This document shows, piece by piece, positions 23,906 to 34,736 of a stretch of DNA of 64,000 nucleotides. Location: the NCBI GenBank assembly GCA_947579605.1, contig OX388311.1, positions 28,088,951 through 28,152,950 of the forward strand, written 5' to 3'. Every line of letters begins with the position of its first letter. Position 1 is the stretch's first letter. The position numbers were made by a program, and so were the translations under genes. A model generated the notes under the pieces. That model was not told the DNA's origin and ran no database searches. It was given only the letters and a program-made list of their open reading frames with translations. The stretch is from Athripsodes cinereus (taxonomy: Eukaryota > Arthropoda > Insecta > Trichoptera > Leptoceridae).

Positions 23906-24418
23906 GCTAAGATATCAATCGTAGGTTTTTATTATAAGTTTTTTGTACGTACCTTTAAATCTCTTTATTTTACTTGCATATAGGTAGCTTTATTGATCAA
24001 ATAAATAAAAATTCAACAAGTTTATTTACGCATTTTTCATTATACTATTATTAAATTTGTTTTATAGATTTTATTTGGGGTTAGGAAATAATCTGATTGG
24101 TTTAAGGTTTTCATTTCCGAAACCCGTGTGAGCTTTCCTTTACCGGAAATGGAATGAAATACGTATAGGAGGTGTCATATAGAGCAGGAATTTCCGGTTA
24201 AGATCTCAACTTCTGATAGCTTCAAAGAGGACGATGCCTCTAAGCGATCTTTAACTCCCATTGGAACTGAAATGTTAATGAAGAAGACTTTAAACAAAGG
24301 AATTCTATAAACAAAACTATTATTTGTTCATTCCAAATTTAAACCCCCTCGGGATAACACGAAATGAAAAATTATTTATACCATATTACATCAAAGTTAT
24401 TATATATATATATTTTCT

Positions 24419-24560
24419 CATCATGGCATCTTTCACAATTTAAGAAGCTGGAGGACTAACTGCATGTAATCAACATGCGAGTCATTCAATCCGTGTCAAT
24501 AAATAATAAGGCATTTATGTAGATAGAGTGACTTATCACATTTCTGAAAAAAATGATGTT
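24419..24560 (-). repeat. Family A SINE, diverged
   Basis: ATCATGGCATCTTTCACAAT, ACTGCATGTAATCAACATGC and AATCCGTGTCAAT. Confidence 0.65.
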
Positions 24561-24676
24561 AATTCTTTGTATTACTCGCAATAATTAATAACGATATATC
24601 AAAACATTAAAAATCCCGTGGAGCACCGAATTGGTCTCCACGGCAAAACAGTCCAATGGATAATAGCCGATCAATG

Positions 24677-24843
24677 TATGTCATCCTCTTCGTGTCTAAT
24701 TGTGTCAGCAATGAAATATTTCACACACATTTAGGATGGGTGACATGTCTCACCGCTGAATCTAAAATGTTTAATATCTTACAAATAACTGTATTTTACA
24801 GGACACTAGAAAACTCACAAAAAAAGTGTGAAAGACCTTATTT
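24677..24843 (-). repeat. Family A SINE, 5' part
   Basis: ATCCTCTTCGTGTCTAATT, TTTAGGATGGGTGACATG, TTTTACAGGACACTAG and AGTGTGAAAGACC. Confidence 0.75.
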
Positions 24844-24929
24844 ATTGAGTTCTTTCATTTAATGAGCACTATTCAATTAAATATTAAGCAAAACTGAAAC
24901 CAATTGTGTTTTCTTCCATATATGTGAAA

Positions 24930-25110
24930 GACCTTTTATTCACCGGGAATTTAACACTCCATAGTATTGATCCTGGAAGGATAGTTGGTCCTGGAAGGAT
25001 AGTTGGTCTTCGGCGTCGCAAGAGGAAACAAATTCCGGCCAAACAGGTCAATGACTTACTGCAAGCAGAAGAAGAAGAAGTATTGATCCATAAAAAATGC
25101 TTAACATAGA
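24930..25110 (+). other. Coding-like segment of unknown origin before exon A
   Basis: An open frame reads ...DPGRIVGPGRIVGLRRRK... and continues ...QIPAKQVNDLLQ... An 18-base unit (TCCTGGAAGGATAGTTGG) is tandemly duplicated at 24970 and 24988. It is GC-richer than its flanks. It could be an upstream exon of the gene or a transposon scrap; the obvious donors (after 25046 and 25079) leave a phase that does not fit exon A, so it is not proposed as an exon. Confidence 0.3.
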
Positions 25111-25167
25111 TTTTTTTACAAACTCTATTTTTTGTGGATTTTTCATTTTTAACTTTTCTTGTTACAG

Positions 25168-25337
25168 AATGCACCATGCCCCTATGACTGCAGTCTACCA
25201 AGTCACAAGACAAGGACATGAACATTGTGATGTCACTGAGGGAGTACTCTTGGATATTACTCCACTCTTGGTTGATGGGAAGAAGCTGGTCACATTGTAT
25301 GATAAGGATCTGACTGAAGGTGTCAATCTACTGATAG
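25168..25337 (+). CDS. Internal exon A of an extracellular EGF-type protein gene
   Basis: A 170-bp exon preceded by a pyrimidine-rich tract ending in ACAG and followed by the donor GTAAGT. The open frame begins with the last base of a split codon, then reads Met-His-His-Ala-Pro and runs through ...HCDVTEGVLLDITPLL... to ...KDLTEGVNLLI, ending in phase 1. Joined to exon B (first base G plus TT) it makes an uninterrupted LLI-V-V-SES junction, which strongly supports both exons belonging to one transcript. The composition is protein-like and unlike the surrounding AT-rich DNA. Only one Cys is visible. I do not recognise the protein with certainty; with exon B it looks like the N-terminal, non-EGF part of a secreted or membrane EGF-repeat protein. 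The Met at 25169 need not be the start, because the splice acceptor lies directly before it. The other frames close quickly. Confidence 0.85.
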
Positions 25338-25354
25338 GTAAGTCCACAAAATAT

Positions 25355-25474
25355 ATAATTGTTGGTTGGTAGGATTAAATTTTGGTAAAAAAATGTAATT
25401 GTTGATTTGTAGGATTACATTTTGGTAAAAATGTGTAAACGTTGATTGGTAGGATTAAATTTTGGTAAAAAATG
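25355..25474 (+). repeat. Tandem repeat, 3 units of 40 bp, next to the exon A donor
   Basis: Each unit contains TAGGATTA(A/C)ATTTTGGTAAA. It begins about 17 bases after the donor. Units 1 and 3 are most alike. Confidence 0.8.
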
Positions 25475-25486
25475 ATAGCATATTTT

Positions 25487-25700
25487 TTGATTGAGTTGAC
25501 GTTTATTTTGTAAAACTCCATATTAATAAATGTAAACAAGCAAATTGTATTTATTAATAAAAGTAACCTGGTTATGACTTACAAAGTCATTGTCAAATTG
25601 TTTGAAAAAAGTTTGATAATGTCTTTGTAAATCGAAACCAGGTTACTATTATTAATAAATACAGTAAAACTTTAAACAGTTTGTTTACATATATAAGATT
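25487..25700. mobile_element. Hairpin MITE M1, copy 1
   Basis: Starts TTGATTGAGTTGACGTTTAT. Its middle forms a hairpin from TATTTATTAATAAAAGTAAC and an inverted partner GGTTACTATTATTAATAAAT, with the AACCAGGTTAC core. It is related in reverse orientation to 31383-31567. Confidence 0.7.
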
Positions 25701-25748
25701 ACATATTTTCTCATTTTTTTAAAATATTACTTTATCTTTCATTTATCC

Positions 25749-25795
25749 ATCACGGAATTTCGCAAAAGTGGGGTAGCCAGCGGACCAACACACGA
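25749..25795 (-). repeat. Family A SINE, tail-side fragment
   Basis: CATCACGGAATTTCGC and AGTGGGGTAGCCAGCGGACC. Confidence 0.65.
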
Positions 25796-26386
25796 ACAAT
25801 TAAATTCCTATATTAGCTCACAATACAAGTAAATACGACGATATTATGCTTTAAATACAACATTGATACATACATGCATACTCATATTATAATATATATT
25901 TCTGTGTCTGTGTATGTGTGTGTGTATTATACCGCATTTGTATAAACTAATGCCATAACAAAGGTTAATTATTGTCTATAACAGAGAAAATTATATAGTA
26001 TGTAAGTACATTATGTGTAAATGTATTGCCTATGATGTATTGATCTAGGAATACGTATGCCTATGGTATTTATTGCGAGTGACTGGAAACGGAAGTACCT
26101 CATTATTCAAATCAACCGCTGTATCACTAATTAATATAATTAGCAATACGTAGTTGTACATATTATTAATAATAGCATTACAATGACTACTATCTGTTTA
26201 ATTTTACGTACGTACCTATGGTGTTTGGTACAATAGATTCTATCATCGAATGTGGATATTTGTTGAAATAAAAACAAATGATTTTTTCTATTTTATTGAT
26301 TTTTAATAAGAGAAACGTCTTTCGCCTTTCAAGGACATTTATTTATTTATTTATTTAACAGAACACTACAGACAATTATATATATA
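25796..26386. other. AT-rich non-coding DNA
   Basis: A short hammerhead-like remnant (about 26285-26340, minus) and a TTTA microsatellite at 26338-26357 are visible. Nothing else is supported. Confidence 0.4.
26285..26340 (-). other. Possible Penelope-like terminus, fragment
   Basis: The minus strand reads GTCCTTGAAAGGCGAAAGAC then GTTTCTC: a short stem with GAAA and the AGACGT/GTCTCTC surroundings seen at 43770-43818 and 52098-52152. The CTGATGA half is lost. Confidence 0.3.
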
Positions 26387-26696
26387 TATGTATTGATTGT
26401 CTTTGCGGACACATCGCGTATTTTTGTTTGGTGGTGAGCTTTCGAATGCGCTCGGGCATCCATTGTCAAACCGACAACGCAGACAAATTTACGACGAAAC
26501 AAAACAACGAGACACCGTCCAATCTTACTCCCCCCACTGCTACCCCCACCCCTACATCTTCACAGGTTCTAAGGCGAAGCGAAAGACTCAGGAAGAAAAA
26601 TTAGTCAGTCGGTTTGACAATGGATGCCCGAGCGCATTCGAAAGCTCACCACCAAACAAAAATACGCGATGTGTCCGCAAAGACAATCAATACATA
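26387..26696. repeat. Long inverted repeat: two perfect 89-bp arms, 132-bp loop
   Basis: 26387-26475 and 26608-26696 are exact inverted copies (outer end TATGTATTGATTG, inner end CAAACCGAC). The loop is GC-richer and, in one frame, encodes ...LTPPTATPTPTSSQ then VLRRSERLRKKN and a stop. That is like the C-terminus of a transposon or retroelement protein. TA-rich microsatellites lie on both sides. No target duplication was seen. Confidence 0.85.
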
Positions 26697-26720
26697 CATA
26701 CCTCGTCGCGAAAAACTTAT

Positions 26721-26759
<39 letters not shown>

Positions 26760-27694
26760 AACACAATTAAATATTATACAATGACAAGGAGTACTCAATG
26801 CAATGTCTTATTTACAAGTGCCCAAATATTAAGTTAAATTGTTTTGATCAAAGCTCATTTGGTTGTCATACATAATATTAAAATAACAGTAATAATGAAA
26901 ACAGAATTCTTAAAATTAGCAATGAATATTAAGGAAAATTAATAAATACATGATAATATTCAATGATTCAAAGAAGTTTACAATTTCATCCTCATAGAAC
27001 AATCACTATGCGAGATTAATTCAAACTGCCAAATGATTTGATACGTATGTACATTTACACATGAAATTGAGCAAAAAGAAATCACATATCCCTAAATCAA
27101 AAATACAAAACAGAAATACTCTACAACAGAATGACAGAAATACAACATTGTCAATCTCTTTGTTGTTGACTTATCTTTTTAAGGAGTTGTCTTCAGTTAA
27201 CTAGGTATTTGTAGGTTAAATATAAGAAGTTCCTTAAATATTACATTGGGTGTTTAGCGAGATCAAAATTTACGTGATGTACCAATTCATCTCAACATTT
27301 TGTACTACTTACATAATGTTATTTATTGGGATACAATGTAATTCAAACGATTGTGGTAGAAATTACCCCCTCTAAGGAATAACATAATACGCCGCTGATG
27401 TTACGAATCTTAAGTAGGTATTCGAGCATTGTCTAGTAAACTTACTTACAGTAGCAGTATTATTTACGATATCACCCGAGAGAACAATCACGATTATTAT
27501 TTTGTACAGATACTTGGTATCAAATTATCGCAAACGACTGTCTTTCGGTTATTACGGTTAAATTTATTATGAACATTGCTTTGCTCGGTTTTACACACTC
27601 AACAATGCAGAGGATATACTTAGTAATTAAACTCATCATTAATATTATTATAAACATACATATTTAACCGATTTTCTCCTACACTCCTTATCAT
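26697..27694. other. AT-rich non-coding DNA with a TA microsatellite
   Basis: (TA)n at 26729-26758. Nothing else supported. Confidence 0.5.
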
Positions 27695-27885
27695 CATTCA
27701 TCATAATTTGCCCTTAACGTTACTCGTGGGAATGTGTTTCATTTCGCTCATTAATTTGCCCTTCCCACGCGTTTCAGGGCTGAAACTGAAACAAGCCTCC
27801 TTTACATTAAGTCGTTTTGTACCAATTGACTCACATCTTTGCGCGGCAATCTTATGTTCAGGCATCTTATGGACGAGAAACTGGT
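27695..27885 (-). mobile_element. LINE family 2 tail, diverged
   Basis: CGCTCATTAATTTGCCC, GGGCTGAAACTGAAACAAGC and GTACCAATTGACTCACATC correspond to the 15597-15690 tail at low identity. Confidence 0.45.
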
Positions 27886-28283
27886 TTAGCTAGAATAAAA
27901 CTCGTGCTTTTGCTATAAACTCGGACTCAATTTATTGGTTGGATTTAGTATCATTATATTTTTTGTAGAGTTGTTGCTCATCAACTTAAATTAAAGGCAG
28001 AGTAGTGATCATGAGGTTTCATTTAAGTAATTTTTTTAAGTGAGGTTGAATTCAAAACTGCATACGTTTATACTTGTGATGAGCAAAATTTGAATTTTTG
28101 AAATATTAGAAGTTGTGACGTCACGATCCCTTTAAAATTTAAACGAAAATTCGTAATCGCTTCTCTACTCCATTTTAAAAGTAATTGAAATGACGTCTTT
28201 GTGACGTTTGAACATAAAAATTATTATGTAGAATTACTTAATTGCGGCGAGAATAAAAACTTGAAATTATAACTACTACTTTA
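27886..28283. other. AT-rich non-coding DNA
   Basis: No supported feature seen. Confidence 0.4.
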
Positions 28284-28400
28284 CAATCACGATATATTCC
28301 ACAAGTGGAGTAACCAGCAAATCAGCCGCATGTTATTAACATGCAAGCTTTCCTTTCCCCGTCATCAAAAAACTTAGACTTTCGGGATGGGTGGTAAAAA
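28284..28400 (-). repeat. Family A SINE, 3' half
   Basis: TCACGATATATTCCACAAGTG, CAGCCGCATGTTATTAACAT, CGGGATGGGTGG. Confidence 0.75.
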
Positions 28401-29032
28401 TAACTGAAACTTTTAAAAAACTCCTACTTAGTAATAATAAAAATAGCCCAGAGAATTTGGTTCATAAGGTGCCGTTTTGTATCAAACCACCGCATAGCAA
28501 AAACTTTACCTTACTAAATATAAAATTCGTTGAATTAAGTATGCTTGTAACTTTTTATGCTTAAATAAATGGACATGTGTAAGAATTTAAAAGTAAAAGA
28601 GCTTGTAGGCATATAATATTATTTCTAGATATACGTACACAATCATTCCTTCGAGAGCAGAAATGCCTGAAACTTTCTTATATTTTCTTGTAATATTTTC
28701 TTTTTCTGCTGTTACAAAACAACACTGTGTTTGTATGTAGTACAAGTTTTTATTTTATTTTTGGGATCACCTTCTTAAACAAACTTCTCTTTGCTCGTTT
28801 ACTAACTATATGTAAATCAGGCTTTATAAATCGTACGTACCCAGAGTCGCAATCACACATTTTTTTTATAACCCACTGCTGCCATTATCATCACAAAGTT
28901 GCCAGACTTGATTTCATTTTCAAAATGACGTATTTGACATCTTTAATTGAGCGATTAAATATTCCAATTTCATATATGGAAGACAATAAAATTGGTGAAA
29001 GTTTTACTTTATATTTAATTTAATTAGTTTGG

Positions 29033-29145
29033 CAACAAAACATGGAGTTTTACAAATAAAAGGTCAACCCAATCAATGCCAGCTTATTTCAATGTTTTGT
29101 TTTTCATTGACACGGAGAAGACGACTTGCACGTTTATCACAATCA
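29033..29145 (+). repeat. MITE M1 end joined to a family A SINE fragment
   Basis: GGAGTTTTACAAATAAAAGG then TCAACCCAATCAA matches the end of MITE M1 (compare 31530-31567). It is followed at once by the family A block GTTTTGTTTTTCATTGACACG. The two meet without a spacer. Confidence 0.5.
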
Positions 29146-29180
29146 CTTGTGAAATATGTCGAAATTGCCTAGAAAATATG

Positions 29181-29282
29181 GTGCCGGCAAATTTCCCTTT
29201 CACGACACAAGCTTTCAGCTTACTGCGAAAGGTGTATAAGGTTGTATTTGGGTTTATAACAAAAACCCAGATAAATGTGTCT
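29181..29282 (+). repeat. Family T SINE, 3' half
   Basis: GGTGCCGGCAAATTTCCC, CACGACACAAGCTTTCAGC, AAGGTTGTATTTGGGTTTAT. The head with boxes A and B is missing. Confidence 0.8.
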
Positions 29283-29849
29283 TAAAAAAATGAAAAATCT
29301 AAAACAATCACAATCGTCTGCGACTTGCGATTTATCAAACCTGATCAAAAGTACTTCATCTTTTTACTTCACGTTCTTTCTACGAGCTATACTGCCTCTG
29401 CGGAAAAGTTTTTGCGGGAATTTGTTGGTGAGTGTTTCGGTAAAAAGTTTATTTTATAAGAGGTTTAAAACGAATCCCCCTATAATTTCGATAAATTAAT
29501 TTTCATGTTTTTCTCAGCTACAACATACTACAAACAACTTGCATTTCCATTTTGAGTACAAACAGATAACAAACAAGAATATTATTATTTTATTATGTAG
29601 GTATAACTAGTGAAGCAGAGTTAGGTTAAACAAATACTAACGCTTTTAATCATCAATGGGTTAATTTATAGAATTAACTTCGTTAAGTCGTTATTTTTTT
29701 TGCTACGCTAGCTGCAGTTAATTTCTAGAGAAGCTAAAAATGTGAGGACAAAAAAAAGAAGATACCTTCGACGCCTTTTCTGTGACGGGTACTAGCTCTT
29801 CGAAAATTGCTGAGAAAAGTTAATAACTAATTTAGCAAGTTAACTTGAA

Positions 29850-30030
29850 AGCTCATAACAATTTTAACATGCAAGACATCCTCCCCGTACCAGTTAACAT
29901 AAAGGTATTTAGGATTGATAACAAACCTGATCGCTGAATTGAAAATTAAATTTCAATGTCTTAGATGGAATACGAATACCTTCCATTTACAGGGTGCTAG
30001 AAAACTTACAAAATAGTGAAATATCTTTCA
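29850..30030 (-). repeat. Family A SINE, 5' two thirds, diverged
   Basis: CATCCTCCCCGTACCAG, TTTAGGATTGATAACAAACC, CCATTTACAGGGTGCTAG. Confidence 0.65.
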
Positions 30031-31261
30031 ATCGGTGATTATAAATTAATATATTATTAAACAAAAGTTCATTAACCCGTTAATCTCTTAATTGTTAACG
30101 ACCATAGCTTTGACAACAAGTTTTCATGTTTTGTTACAATGTAGAGATCTTAAATCAACACAATTTGAACATTTTAAACTTGTGTCTGTGACGTTTTGTA
30201 TAAATTGTGTCATTATTTTGATTATAACAACTTAATGTTGCTAAATTTAAATAAATTTAATTGTAATTTATTTTACTAAGACCTTAAACATTGCGTGCAA
30301 AAGGTTTTTACCTCCATATTTTATTTAATTATGAGAATTATGTACATTAGTTACCTCTAGTTAGATTTTTCATCTGTTTACTGTTAGATATTTAACTTTA
30401 CTGCGATTTTCAACCCTGTCAGTTTTTCCCATACTTGGGTAATATTCCAACCCATCTTTTTTAAGTTTTTTACACCTCTTTTGTCTTCTCATGGTCTCTG
30501 TTATAACATATTAGGAATCTACCTTCTATCCTCTCGCCTTACCATGTGACCAGACCACTACCATTTAAATTTGAAGACTTTATTGACATTGTCAATATCT
30601 GGTTGACTGTGTTTAGGTAGTAAGATTCCACAATGAAATTAACAAAAAAATGCTTTTTCTACTATATGCTTGTTGTTATTGGAGGCGTATTCTTTATTGG
30701 GAACTCTGCACAATTGTAAGTTTGCGAAATATTATAAAAAAGTGATCGTTTATAAAAGATATAAACTTAACAATAAACTCGAACACAAATATATTGTCTG
30801 GTCTAAGTTCTACAATATTTATATTTTAATAAAATTTGTTTTTTGTGCAATAAAGATTTTTATTATTATTATTAAATAAATCTGACATTGAATTTGGAAA
30901 CGCCCATAAAATATTTAAAAAGTCTGGTGGTAGGCCCACTACAACCTACCCTTAATTATTTATACGTAGAGCTTTGCAATTACGTTCCAAAAAGCACTCA
31001 TTTAGAGAAACTTTGTCCAGGGCAAATTATTACAGCAGATGTTTTAATTTCTTTCCTGAGATAAAACACAATTATAATCCTCTAAGACTTAATCCAGATG
31101 TTCAAATTACATTTACATTTTTTCGTGATTTCGAGGGACAAAAAACCCTTTATATTTGCAACAATAATATAATATTTATTTAAAAAATACGCTGATCCAC
31201 ACATTTTAAGTACTTCATAAGATAACCCTTAATTTTATTTTACTCATAACATAATGAAAAT
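30031..31261. other. AT-rich non-coding DNA
   Basis: A segment at 30370-30560 may be an old LINE 3' region; it could not be assigned. The short ORFs lack domains. Confidence 0.4.
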
Positions 31262-31735
31262 AGAGCATCCGGTATAGACTTGGTCTTCCACTCTTTTCCA
31301 TTAGTTTCCGAGAGTCCAATTAAAGGTAGGTGTTCGAAAAAAATAAAGATTTTTATTTGTTTTTACGTAAACATACTATTTTAAGTTTGACTGTATTTAT
31401 TAATACTTGTTACCTGGTTTCAACTTACAAAGTCATAGTTTGACAATGACTTTGTTTGTATGTCAAAACCAGGTTACTATTATTAACAGTAAAACTCAAA
31501 ACAGTTTGTTTGTTTACATACATTAATATGGAGTTTTACAAAATAAACGTCAACTCAATCAAAATAGATATTTACCACCTTAAATTCAGCGAAGAAGTTT
31601 GCATCCATCCTGAATGTCTTAATTATTGTTGGCATGGAGAGGACATAGTTAAAGACAGCTTGCATGGTTATTACATATTACTGGTCTGCTGTCTATCCCA
31701 GCTAAGGGATATAACGTAATAGTATAGTTATTATT
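31262..31735 (+). repeat. Family A SINE interrupted by MITE M1
   Basis: 5' part 31262-31375 (GAGCATCCGGTATAGACTTG ... AAAGGTAGGTGTTCG), 3' part from about 31568 (CACCTTAAATTCAGCG ... GTAATAGTATAG). The break falls inside the family A sequence, so the MITE arrived after the SINE. Confidence 0.8.
31383..31567. mobile_element. Hairpin MITE M1, copy 2, nested in a SINE
   Basis: Reverse orientation relative to 25487-25700. GTATTTATTAATACTTGTTA and the AACCAGGTTACTATTATTAA partner form the central hairpin; the right end reads AAATAAACGTCAACTCAATC. No coding content. Confidence 0.8.
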
Positions 31736-32371
31736 GTGAAAGTTACAGTGTTTCATTAAATAATCATTTTACTAGAAGTAGTATAGTAGTATCTAGTAAT
31801 TAAATTCTTACCTCATTCGTCTCACGGGACAAGGAGAGGAATATTGCACCTAAATTTTATTAATATTATTTCTAAGTACGTATAGTTGCGATTGTAAAAG
31901 ATTTAATTAATGGATTATAACAATAATAATAATTACCTCTGAGATTAATTTCCTTCACTAACAACAATAACAACGACAGCAATTCTTTAGGGGAAGGCAA
32001 GGAGAGATTGTTTAATCAAAATAAATTAATTTAATCAACGCAATTGTTCCAACTATGATTAATTCTACGAGACTCTTGATATTGTCTATGACTATGGGTC
32101 TTGGTGGTTTCAGGAGAGGCTTATCCAGGTCGTTGAATGAATCCATTCCACCCTGATGGTTTAACTTGCATGATTAATTTTAAAACATACTTATTTCATT
32201 TCAATAATTCTTTTATTCTTCTTATGCTTTTTTTTCATTGTTGATTAATTTTATCAAGTTGATTTATTACCTTATCAATTCAATTCACCATTTATGGACT
32301 TATTTTACGACTGTTATTTTATTGTTTGTATTGCAAAAATGTCATTAAAGAGGTAAACTGTATTAATTTTC

Positions 32372-32572
32372 AAAGATCTTGTAAAAAGAAGGTGTTCGTA
32401 AATTATTTGGTACTCATAAAATATTCAACATTTTCAGATCAACGATAAAGTTTGACACTCATTCTGAATATATTATTTTATATTGACAGGAAGACGACGA
32501 CTGGGACATCTATTACATGTAGTTAGTCTATTGGCCGCTCCATTTGTGGGAGATTCCATGATGATATAGATA
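32372..32572 (+). repeat. Family A SINE, diverged
   Basis: TTGTAAAAAGAAGGTGTTCG, TTTGACACTCATTCTGAAT, GGCCGCTCCATTTGTGGGAG, CATGATGATATAG. Confidence 0.7.
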
Positions 32573-32782
32573 CACAGCTTTTTAAAAGACACTCGAAAAT
32601 TTTGTCAAAATTTTTGGACGACCTTTCATATTCCATTGATTTCACGTATAATATTATAAAAATAAAATCAAGGCACTTATGTTTTATTATTTTGATAAAA
32701 TAATTATGAATTTGAAGATATTGCACAAAATATTATAATTTAAATTTGAATGTGTAATCGTTTCCACATAGCTATTGTGTAT

Positions 32783-32875
32783 GCAGCGGCGGTCCCAGTT
32801 TTTCTGGGGCCCCGGACTAAGCATTATTTTCGGGGCCCCGGACTAAGCATTATTTTCGGGGCCCTTAACCGTAGT
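32783..32875 (+). repeat. 26-bp tandem duplication in a GC-rich patch
   Basis: GGGGCCCCGGACTAAGCATT... occurs twice, followed by a partial third unit. It may be one end of a hAT-like element starting CAGCGGCGGTCCCAG, but no partner end with a target duplication was found. Confidence 0.6.
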
Positions 32876-33092
32876 AGATATAGATTAGTATAAGATTATG
32901 TTAGTACACAGATTCACATTTAATCTATTTATTTATTTACATTTATATTATGACGTGGATGTAATGTCCTAGAATTAATTAACTGTACAGTATCCTTGAG
33001 GTGCTTTGGCACGTAACGACACTTTAATGTTGGCCAATAATACAAAAATAGTCGGGTGCCTTGCCGGAAAAAAAAGAAAGAAAGAAATACAA

Positions 33093-33151
33093 AAATAAAT
33101 GAGTGCATAAGAAACTAATTTATGTATAAATAAATGAGTGCATAAGAAACT
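33093..33151 (+). repeat. Direct duplication, about 24-bp units
   Basis: AAATAAATGAGTGCATAAGA followed by AACT occurs at 33093 and again at 33128. Confidence 0.7.
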
Positions 33152-33280
33152 TATTTAATAATCAGATTTATGTTGCGTATGGTACATTATATTATTTGTA
33201 AAAAGTTGATTAAAAACTGTAACTAATCGATTTTATTAAATTCATTATCGAACTTTATTTCAATTTTGATAATGTTTCGT

Positions 33281-33352
33281 AGAGTCTTAGGCTTTCAATC
33301 GAGAGATATTGGGCTCGATCCTACCAGTTGACGACTTGCTCCAAGAGGATTG
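33281..33352 (+). repeat. Possible family T SINE head
   Basis: GTAGAGTCTTAGGCTTTC and GGGCTCGATCCTACCAG resemble box A and box B of the family T head. The 3' half is missing. Confidence 0.4.
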
Positions 33353-33377
33353 CTTATTGTGGATATCTGGGCCTGTA

Positions 33378-33562
33378 GTCAAAACACATTTTAGCGTTAC
33401 GTTTTCGTTTCGTTCTTGTTCGAATGTAGACGTCGTTGCGAGAACGCGTCAATTTTCGAAGCTAAAATACAGAAGTAGCTACGAAAATTGACACGTTCTC
33501 ACAACGTTGTCTACATTCGAACGAAAATGAAACGAAAACGTAACGCTAAAATGTGTTTTGAC
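33378..33562. mobile_element. TA-flanked hairpin MITE (Tc1/mariner-like), 185 bp
   Basis: The element reads GTCAAAACACATTTTAGCG...CGCTAAAATGTGTTTTGAC with TA immediately outside at 33376-33377 and 33563-33564. The arms (about 88 bp each) pair with few mismatches. A TA duplication fits Tc1/mariner. Confidence 0.8.
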
Positions 33563-33943
33563 TAGGCCTACTGGAGTTAATTTGCGTTTATTAAACATTC
33601 GGTTTCATATGCATAAAAAAAATGTCTTCCCAGTCAAAAATAAATAAGTCCCATTTCAGTGCGGGCTCTAGCGGTTGCTTTGTTCGGCTTCCGTTATCTC
33701 CGTCACTGGATAAAGGTACTTAAATTAAATTATATACCTATTTCATAAAATGAAATAGTATTAAAATAATTTTAATTCCGTTTAGCAGATGGCATCTCAA
33801 GTACTGTAGGTACCAAATAAAACACTACCATTGTTAAAATTATAATTTGTCGTAATGTTTAAAATTTAATATTAACGTTTTAATATTAATGAGGACCTAT
33901 TTCGTTGTTGTATTAATAATAATAATAATACGAGGGTCAAAAC

Positions 33944-34493
33944 TGGGGATGTTGCGGATGCATAGTTTTACACATCCGCGGATGTGAATGCGGATGCGGA
34001 TTTTTGTAGGCTAACATCCGCGAATGCAGATGCGAATGCGGATGTTTAAGATGTTATAGAAAAAAGGTATATGAATTAAGATTTGAAATAATGATAAAGT
34101 AATTTTTAACATTTTGATTAATTACAATTATGCTATTGAAGCTATAAATAGGAGCATGATACTAAATAAAAAGTAATATTGCCGCCTTCTCTGATTCAAG
34201 CCGGTTACGCAAAGGTTCATAAATCCGAACATAAAACAGAAACCCGCGCTACCGAATAATTAATTGTTTGCTAGGAACACTGCCTACAAACGCGTCGGAT
34301 CTTGTCACCATTTTTTTCCGTTCCTATTGGTTAATGTCAAGTGCGAACGGCACGCGTTATTCGCTAGCCCCGCCCAATTTCTTTCTTGTCGCAACTTGTC
34401 TTGCATCCGCATTGATTATTGTGGATGCGGTTGCAGTTATCCAAATACAATCCGCATTTGCGGATGCAGATGCGAATATTCGCGACATCCCTG
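33944..34493 (+). mobile_element. hAT-type MITE, 550 bp
   Basis: Flanked by a perfect 8-bp duplication GTCAAAAC (33936-33943 and 34494-34501). Ends are TGGGGATGTTGCGGATG and, inverted, CAGGGATGTCGCGAATATT, matching in 10 of the first 13 bases. The subterminal regions are packed with GGATGCG/GCATCCG motifs on both sides, as in hAT elements. Short ORFs inside have no transposase domain. Confidence 0.85.
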
Positions 34494-34656
34494 GTCAAAA
34501 CGTTGTTTCATAGAATTTAAAATTAAAATGATTAATATTTTTTTATGTACGAATCTATGTGTTCCAACAAAATATATACTCGTAGATGAAAGTTCGTATA
34601 CTAAGATTTGCTTTCTCGATAGCATACGAACGAGCTGTTAGTGATAGTCGATTATT

Positions 34657-34657
<1 letters not shown>

Positions 34658-34736
<79 letters not shown>

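Noticed and set aside
26729..26758. Possible regulatory TATA cluster
   Set aside because: It is a simple (TA)n microsatellite.
32783..33712. Possible hAT element between CAGCGGCGG and CGTCACTG
   Set aside because: The proposed ends share only a few bases and no 8-bp target duplication flanks them.
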